This document shows positions 60,601 to 64,000 of a stretch of 64,000 nucleotides of DNA, one piece after another. Below the pieces are notes generated by a model. It saw only the letters and a list, made by a program, of their open reading frames with translations, searched no databases and was not told the DNA's origin. The DNA is from Gemmatimonadota bacterium (GTDB taxonomy: Bacteria > Gemmatimonadota > Gemmatimonadetes > Gemmatimonadales > Gemmatimonadaceae), in NCBI GenBank assembly GCA_028287235.1, contig JAQBQB010000018.1, positions 1 through 64,000 on the forward strand, in the 5' to 3' direction. The translations under genes were made by a program, and so were the position numbers. Each line of letters opens with the position of its first letter. Position 1 is the stretch's first letter.

Positions 60601-61055
60601 GAGCCCCAGGCATTCGCTCCGCGCTGCGTCGAGATCACGACTCCCTTTCCGTCGGGCGTCCAATAGAGGGCCTCGTCGGCGCCGGAGAACCAGGTGAGCT
60701 GCTTCGGCTCGCCGCCGGCCGACGGCATGATGAAGACGTCGTTGTTGCCCGTGCGCGCGCTCGTGAACGCGATCCACTTGCCGTCGGGCGAAAAGCGCGG
60801 CGAGAAATCGCGCGCCACGTTCACCGTGAGCCGGCGCGGATTCGAGCCGTCGGCCTCGACGAGCCAGATGTCGTCCTGATAGGTGAACGCCACGCGTCCG
60901 TCGCTGGCCACGCCCGCGTTGCGCGCGAAGTGCACCGGTTCGGCGGTTTGGGCCGCGGCGATTCGCGGCGCGGCCAGCAGGGACAGTGCGAGGGATAGTG
61001 CGAGGGATAGCGCGGCCGAGAGCGACGCGGCGGCACGTGCGGAGAGAGTGATCAT
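57684..61055 (-). CDS. Exported tricorn-like S41 peptidase (propeller-PDZ-protease)
   Basis: A 1123-residue protease related to tricorn. The signal peptide carries a repeated LALS motif and ends near residue 36 (RIAAAQ). A WD40-like propeller (about 50-420) has FSPRFSPDGKWIAFTSARTG and VFFPSISPDGRKIVF. A second repeat region and a Gly/Arg-rich loop (about 615-650) follow. A PDZ domain (about 835-915; IDIKTGDYVTSIEGQEI) precedes the S41 core, with KKGIIVDIRNNGGGNIDQELL and the nucleophile-bearing GRLVGNPTSAQVIATGSY. Start: ATG 61055 has a GGAG; the frame extends 18 codons upstream. It likely degrades peptides in the periplasm. Confidence 0.9.
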   Translation of the reverse strand: MITLSARAAASLSAALSLALSLALSLLAAPRIAAAQTAEPVHFARNAGVASDGRVAFTYQDDIWLVEADGSNPRRLTVNVARDFSPRFSPDGKWIAFTSARTGNNDVFIMPSAGGEPKQLTWFSGADEALYWTPDGKGVVISTQRGANAWGSPLYVQPIDGGAARPLGMGIARAGMISQDGSQIAFNRNLPSTWRKEYRGNAAANIAVMNVKNGDVQEITNTDQQQFRAFANNVFPMWGADGMIYFASERDGTFNLWRMAPKGGALQQVTTFKSGGVFFPSISPDGRKIVFQHDFDLYTVDVPNGKPRKVDIAMAFDPKEADIVVVPTQNRAEGFSIAPSGDYMAVDFHGEIVVVPTEQGVGEKVPVTNSPWRDRNELYAPDGRKIAFVSDEGGEQELWVFDLGTGAKKKLTKMPAEKENLTWANNSQKIAFTADNKLYEVDVAGGEPRELSHNGAGGFTLSQYSGDGNWLVYSRRDDEQNADVYLYDIRAKKEYNVSQSPWNETSGQLTADGKTLVFTSNRDGGVNQLFAVPLTRLTEDPNDPLVRERLRRAATGGRGRGGDSTAVDATGVRVDLNGIDRRAMQLTRGTAGVGAYFLSRDGRTVYYAVGGGGFGGGGGRGGRGGAGTDNSQNGLYSIGIDGRDGRRVAAGTFAGMQPTADRRTIYFRGPVRTPSADDVAAGRAEVGFPVERLAIPAGGAATAGRGAAATSPTAAPGEQVNFSFEVRVDRRDEWKQLFDESYRVMKYRYYDPKMHGKDWTALYAKYQPLLKYAGTNEDVYDIANAMIGELSSSHTGVTGPASITVPRVYTTKYIGLEMEPENGRYRVSHVYRDGPADKEWIDIKTGDYVTSIEGQEIKAGDDYWKLLSTTPNDYVTVKIAKTPDGANAKSYRIASVNNLTNIKYEEWVANNRDSVDKATNGQIAYVHIRAMDQPSLERFQNEIDRFWQKKGIIVDIRNNGGGNIDQELLDILERQPYQFWNNRNGSRTWGRRPRQAIVGPKVMMINYRSVSDAEVTPAGFRQLGLGRLVGNPTSAQVIATGSYALINGGAIRTPGSLVVTWDPSKPNNYGTDLENFGVPPDVWVKNSVADDAKGMDRELKVAIDEAMRLLKAGPKLPATDGKQ
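60985..61008 (-). repeat. 12-bp tandem repeat in a signal-peptide region
   Basis: AGTGCGAGGGAT occurs twice in tandem, with a degenerate third copy before it. Each unit encodes four residues of the hydrophobic core (LALS). Unit gain or loss would change the signal-peptide length without a frameshift. Confidence 0.6.
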
Positions 61056-61233
61056 CGGGACTCCGACGGTGAGGAGGGCCCTACGCTTCGGATCGAGACG
61101 GGCCAACACGCGGTCTAACGTACCCGTGCATTACGGCCGCGGCCAGCCTTCCATCCGGGCGGTTGGTGATCCATGCTACAGGTGTGATCAGCTGTGATCG
61201 TCCGCACACTCACCCCATACTCTCACCGGTCCG

Positions 61234-62121
61234 ATGCGCCTCGCTGAGCTGTTCAAGACACCGCCGTCGGCGGAGCGCGGGCCCAAGCCGAGCGACAACG
61301 AGCTCGATCTCTTCGGCATGACGCATCCGGGCAAGGTGCGGACGGAGAACCAGGACCACTTTCTCCTCTGCACGGTGCACCCGCAGGTCGTGGTGCACGC
61401 CACGAGCCTGCCGATGCCCGACGAGTTGCCGTTGCGCGGCCAACGTCTCGCCACGATCCTGCTCGTGGCCGACGGCGTGGGCGGTACGTCGGCCGGTGCC
61501 GACGCCAGCCGCCTCGCCACGGAGACGATCACGAGGTACGTGAGCTCGTCGCTCCGCTGCTACCACACCGTCGGGTCGGCGAACGAGAACGAATTTCTCG
61601 AATCGCTGCGCACCGCGGCGCTCGAGGCGCACGAAGCGGTGCGCACGGACTCCGTGACGCGCCTGCAGGGCCAGAGCACGGCCACGACGCTCACGCTGGG
61701 CATTGTCGTGTGGCCCTGGCTCTACGTAGTGCAGGTGGGCGACAGCCGGTGCTACTACTACGCCGAGGGGAAGCTGCGGCAGGTGTCGCGCGATCAAACG
61801 GTGGCGCAGGATCTAATCGATCAGGGACTGCTGCAGCCGGAGCGCGCACTCGCGTCGCACCTCACCAACGTGCTGTCGAGCGCCATCGGGGCGTCGGAGG
61901 CGCGGCCCGAGGTGACGCGCGTCGACGTCCACAAGCGGGGAAGCGTCATCCTCGTTTGCAGCGACGGGCTCACGAAGCACGTCACCGACGACGAGATCGC
62001 CGAGCAGCTGCGCACGATGGAGAGCGCGGAGCAGGTGTGCCGGGCACTCGTCGACCGCGCCCTCGAGCGCGGCGGGTCCGACAACATCACGGTCGTCGTG
62101 GGACGGGCGCGGAAGGCGTAG
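61234..62121 (+). CDS. PP2C-family protein serine/threonine phosphatase
   Basis: A 295-residue metal-dependent phosphatase. Motifs in order are GKVRTENQDHF, ILLVADGVGGTSAGADAS (metal-binding Asp and Gly), GQSTATTLTLG, VQVGDSRCYYY, LVCSDGLTKHV and GGSDNITVVVG at the C-terminus, matching bacterial PP2C (Stp-like) enzymes that oppose serine/threonine kinases. It is soluble and has no added domain. No Hanks-type kinase gene is in the window. It converges on the CsgG-like gene with a 4-bp gap. Confidence 0.95.
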   Translation: MRLAELFKTPPSAERGPKPSDNELDLFGMTHPGKVRTENQDHFLLCTVHPQVVVHATSLPMPDELPLRGQRLATILLVADGVGGTSAGADASRLATETITRYVSSSLRCYHTVGSANENEFLESLRTAALEAHEAVRTDSVTRLQGQSTATTLTLGIVVWPWLYVVQVGDSRCYYYAEGKLRQVSRDQTVAQDLIDQGLLQPERALASHLTNVLSSAIGASEARPEVTRVDVHKRGSVILVCSDGLTKHVTDDEIAEQLRTMESAEQVCRALVDRALERGGSDNITVVVGRARKA

Positions 62122-62125
62122 CGGT

Positions 62126-63010
62126 TCAATTCCCCGCGTTCTTCAGCCGGTCGAGATGCTGCTGCGCGGGCTCGAAGTCGGGAAACTTGGCGACGACCTG
62201 CTTGAACAGCTCGGCGGCCTTGGCGTGGTTCTTCTTGTCCATCTCGTCGAGCGCGTTCGAGTAGACCTTCATCGTCGAGATGTCGAGCTTCGTCTTCGAG
62301 AGCTTCTGCGACACGGGCTTCGCGTACGTCTCAGCCTGCGCCACTCTGGTCGCGGGCGCCGGCGTGTGAACGGCAGCCGGAGCCGCCGCCGGCGCTGCCG
62401 CCGGTGCGCCGGCCGGCGCGATGGCCGGCGCGGGCCCGATCTTCGGTGCAGCCTCGCCGGCGTCTCCCACGCGACGGCCCGGCTTGGCGTCGAGCTTCAT
62501 GTTGGCGCCGAGCTTCGACGAGAGCTGGCCGATCATGCCGAGCACGTCGTCGGACTTGCCGGTGATCTTCTCGGGGTTCGCGATCTGCGTCGTCTCCATG
62601 TCGACGGTGCGCCCCGTGAGCACCGCGTTGCCCTTGCCGTCCGACATGAAGCCGCCGATCACGGCGTACTGGGCGCCCATGATCTTGCCGAGGCGCACGG
62701 CGGTGGCCGCGTCGATCTGGTTGGCCTTGACCATGTTCTGCTCGCGGAGCACCGCGTCGATGTTGCTCCGGTCCACGAGCCGGATCTTCGCGTTCGACGC
62801 CATGTCGGTGATCAGCAGGTCCTGCACGCCGGTGGCGATGCCGTCGAACTCGGCGTGGCCGGTTCCGATCGAGCTGTTGGTGAACGTGAACACGACCACC
62901 ACGGGACGGGTGTCCTGGGCGCGGAGCGCGGCCGGTCGCGCAGCGGACAACGCGAGCACGGCAGCGGCGGCGGCGGCGAAGCGAACAGCGTACGACGGCG
63001 TACGGAACAT
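62126..63010 (-). CDS. CsgG/HfaB-family exported protein with C-terminal TPR-like segment
   Basis: A 294-residue protein from an ATG with AGGAGA upstream. The signal peptide ends near residue 32 (ALRAQD). The CsgG-type domain (about 35-160) shows VVVVFTFTNSSIG, GVQDLLITDMASNAKIRLVDRSNIDAVLREQ and GAQYAVIGGFM. A Pro/Ala-rich linker (about 180-220) joins it to a helical end with one TPR-like unit (AAELFKQVVAKFPDFEPAQQHLDRL). CsgG-like proteins act at the outer membrane in secretion; the linker-TPR form probably has another envelope task. The lipobox Cys of curli CsgG is absent. Confidence 0.85.
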   Translation of the reverse strand: MFRTPSYAVRFAAAAAAVLALSAARPAALRAQDTRPVVVVFTFTNSSIGTGHAEFDGIATGVQDLLITDMASNAKIRLVDRSNIDAVLREQNMVKANQIDAATAVRLGKIMGAQYAVIGGFMSDGKGNAVLTGRTVDMETTQIANPEKITGKSDDVLGMIGQLSSKLGANMKLDAKPGRRVGDAGEAAPKIGPAPAIAPAGAPAAAPAAAPAAVHTPAPATRVAQAETYAKPVSQKLSKTKLDISTMKVYSNALDEMDKKNHAKAAELFKQVVAKFPDFEPAQQHLDRLKNAGN

Positions 63011-63060
63011 GGTGGTCTCCTGAGGTGCTGTAGCGAACACGAATTATCGAATACTCGTTA

Positions 63061-63966
63061 CTAAACGCTCAACGTCATTCCCTCGGCGGCGGCCCGGACT
63101 CGGAGCGTGCTCCCGTGCGCCGCCGCCTGCGCCTGGCAGTCGGCCACGCAGCGGTCCATCTCGTCGTCCGACCGCTCGGGCTTGTGGTGAAAGAGCAGCA
63201 GCTCCTGCACCTGTGCCTCGAGCGCCAGCGCCAGCGCCTCGTCCATCGTCGAATGTCCCCACCCGCGGTGCCGCTCGTACTCTCGCGGCGTGTACGTCGC
63301 GTCGTGCACCAGCAGCGTAGCCCCGCGCACGAACTCGATCAGCTCCTCCCTCCACCCGGCGTGGGCCGGATAGCCGTCCGCTGGACCGCCCCCGAGCTCG
63401 TTGTCCGAGATGTAGACGAACGAGCCCCCCTGCGCGGTTCGCCCGGCGAATCGGTAGCCCAGCGCCCCCCCCGGGTGCTGGACCCCGAATGCCGTCACCG
63501 CGTAACCATCCCCCTCGCGCCGCTCCCGCTCCCCGATCTCCGAAAAGTCGATCTGCGCCTTGAGCTCGCTGAACGACACTGGAAACACGGCCGGTCCCAT
63601 CTGATCGCGAATCACGTCGCCGATGCTCGTTCCGCCGCCCGCCGTTGTCGGCGCCGAGATCGTGAAGCGGTTGCCCGCCTGGAAGATCGGCGCGAAGAAG
63701 GGAATGCCTTGTACGTGATCCCAGTGCGCGTGCGTCAAAAAAATGTCGGCGGCAATGCCCCCCGTTGCACCGCCGCCATGCACTCTCCGTTCAGCAAGCA
63801 GCGAGCGGCCCAACTCGCGAATGCCCGTGCCCGCATCGAGAATCACCAGCCCGTTGCTCTCGGTTCGTACCTCCACGCACGGGGTGTTGCCGCCGTACCG
63901 AACCGTGTGAGGGCCTGGGCTTGGAATCGAGCCGCGCGTTCCCCAGAACCGCAGTCGCATAGTCAT
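63061..63966 (-). CDS. MBL-fold metallo-hydrolase
   Basis: A 301-residue cytoplasmic enzyme of the metallo-beta-lactamase fold. The metal motif LTHAHWDHVQG (H-x-H-x-D-H) is near residue 77, LDAGTGIRELG near 43, GVQHPGGALGYR near 160, ISDNE near 185 and the last ligand His in FHHKPERSDDEMD. The N-terminal GTRGSIPSPGPHTVRYGGNTPC is characteristic of a subfamily that includes phosphodiesterase-like members. It may start at either of two ATGs two codons apart. Substrate unknown. Confidence 0.9.
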   Translation of the reverse strand: MTMRLRFWGTRGSIPSPGPHTVRYGGNTPCVEVRTESNGLVILDAGTGIRELGRSLLAERRVHGGGATGGIAADIFLTHAHWDHVQGIPFFAPIFQAGNRFTISAPTTAGGGTSIGDVIRDQMGPAVFPVSFSELKAQIDFSEIGERERREGDGYAVTAFGVQHPGGALGYRFAGRTAQGGSFVYISDNELGGGPADGYPAHAGWREELIEFVRGATLLVHDATYTPREYERHRGWGHSTMDEALALALEAQVQELLLFHHKPERSDDEMDRCVADCQAQAAAHGSTLRVRAAAEGMTLSV

Positions 63967-64000
63967 GAACCAGGCGCCTCGGCGCGCTCAGGGGCAATCT

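Noticed and set aside
57381-60998. 1205-codon open frame on the plus strand
   Set aside because: Antisense to the tricorn-like protease and part of the HD-GYP gene; low-complexity Arg/Val/His-rich translation with no recognisable motif.
1-64000. CRISPR arrays, tRNA/rRNA genes, insertion sequences, prophage or an AraC-type QhpR regulator
   Set aside because: I looked for spaced direct repeats, cloverleaf or rRNA signatures, transposase, integrase or capsid-like proteins and AraC-type helix-turn-helix proteins and saw none.

Overview
The window is about two-thirds G+C and densely coded on both strands, with many ATGA/GTGA start-stop overlaps and numerous GTG and TTG starts. Secreted S9 and S41/tricorn-like peptidases, many histidine kinases, signal peptides ending in A-x-A-Q and a CsgG-like lipoprotein-family protein suggest a free-living Gram-negative soil-type bacterium. 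My best guess is Gemmatimonadota, but that is inferred from gene style; there is no rRNA here to prove it. I see no rRNA, tRNA, CRISPR array, insertion sequence or phage gene.

Layout. 0-6 kb: a secreted GH16 glucanase with a CRP-type palindrome upstream, two hybrid histidine kinases (the second with a degenerate receiver domain), a MarR regulator with a consensus promoter overlapping its own operator, and a 45-residue membrane peptide. 6-10 kb: a DUF3108 protein, a soluble transhydrogenase and a PLP-dependent amino acid decarboxylase.

10-22.4 kb (minus strand): the highlight, an apparently complete quinohemoprotein amine dehydrogenase (QHNDH) locus, in transcription order qhpG-qhpA-qhpD-qhpC-qhpB-qhpF-qhpE. 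It is preceded without a real gap by a DesK/DesR-type two-component pair, a TPR protein and a CPBP-family membrane protease. The structural subunits alpha (dihaem), beta (propeller) and gamma (CTQ and thioether cross-links) are accompanied by the radical-SAM cross-linking enzyme, flavin monooxygenase, exporter and leader protease known for this pathway. Every gamma-subunit cross-link residue is present at the known spacing. Palindromic repeats of one family sit in three junctions of the operon and have altered the starts of two genes.

22.5-32 kb: a serine beta-lactamase-like hydrolase, a triple-BON protein, a DUF308 membrane protein, a MEDS sensory protein, and a signalling block of three histidine kinases plus a LuxR-type regulator. 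32-38.4 kb: an S9 peptidase, LarE, an RNA 2',3'-cyclic phosphodiesterase, a hypothetical protein and an NtrC-type activator, the last four tightly packed. 38.7-43.3 kb: an aldehyde dehydrogenase, signal peptidase I, a primary-type sigma factor and an AAA ATPase under an AT-rich palindrome.

43.4-52.2 kb: an S9 peptidase and YajQ, then the coupled series rimO-hemL-spoIID-like-OMP and an oxidoreductase. 52.2-64 kb: pxpBCA (5-oxoprolinase), a plug-domain-like protein, a GAF-HD-GYP protein with a large insertion, a tricorn-like S41 protease, a PP2C phosphatase, a CsgG-like protein and an MBL-fold hydrolase.
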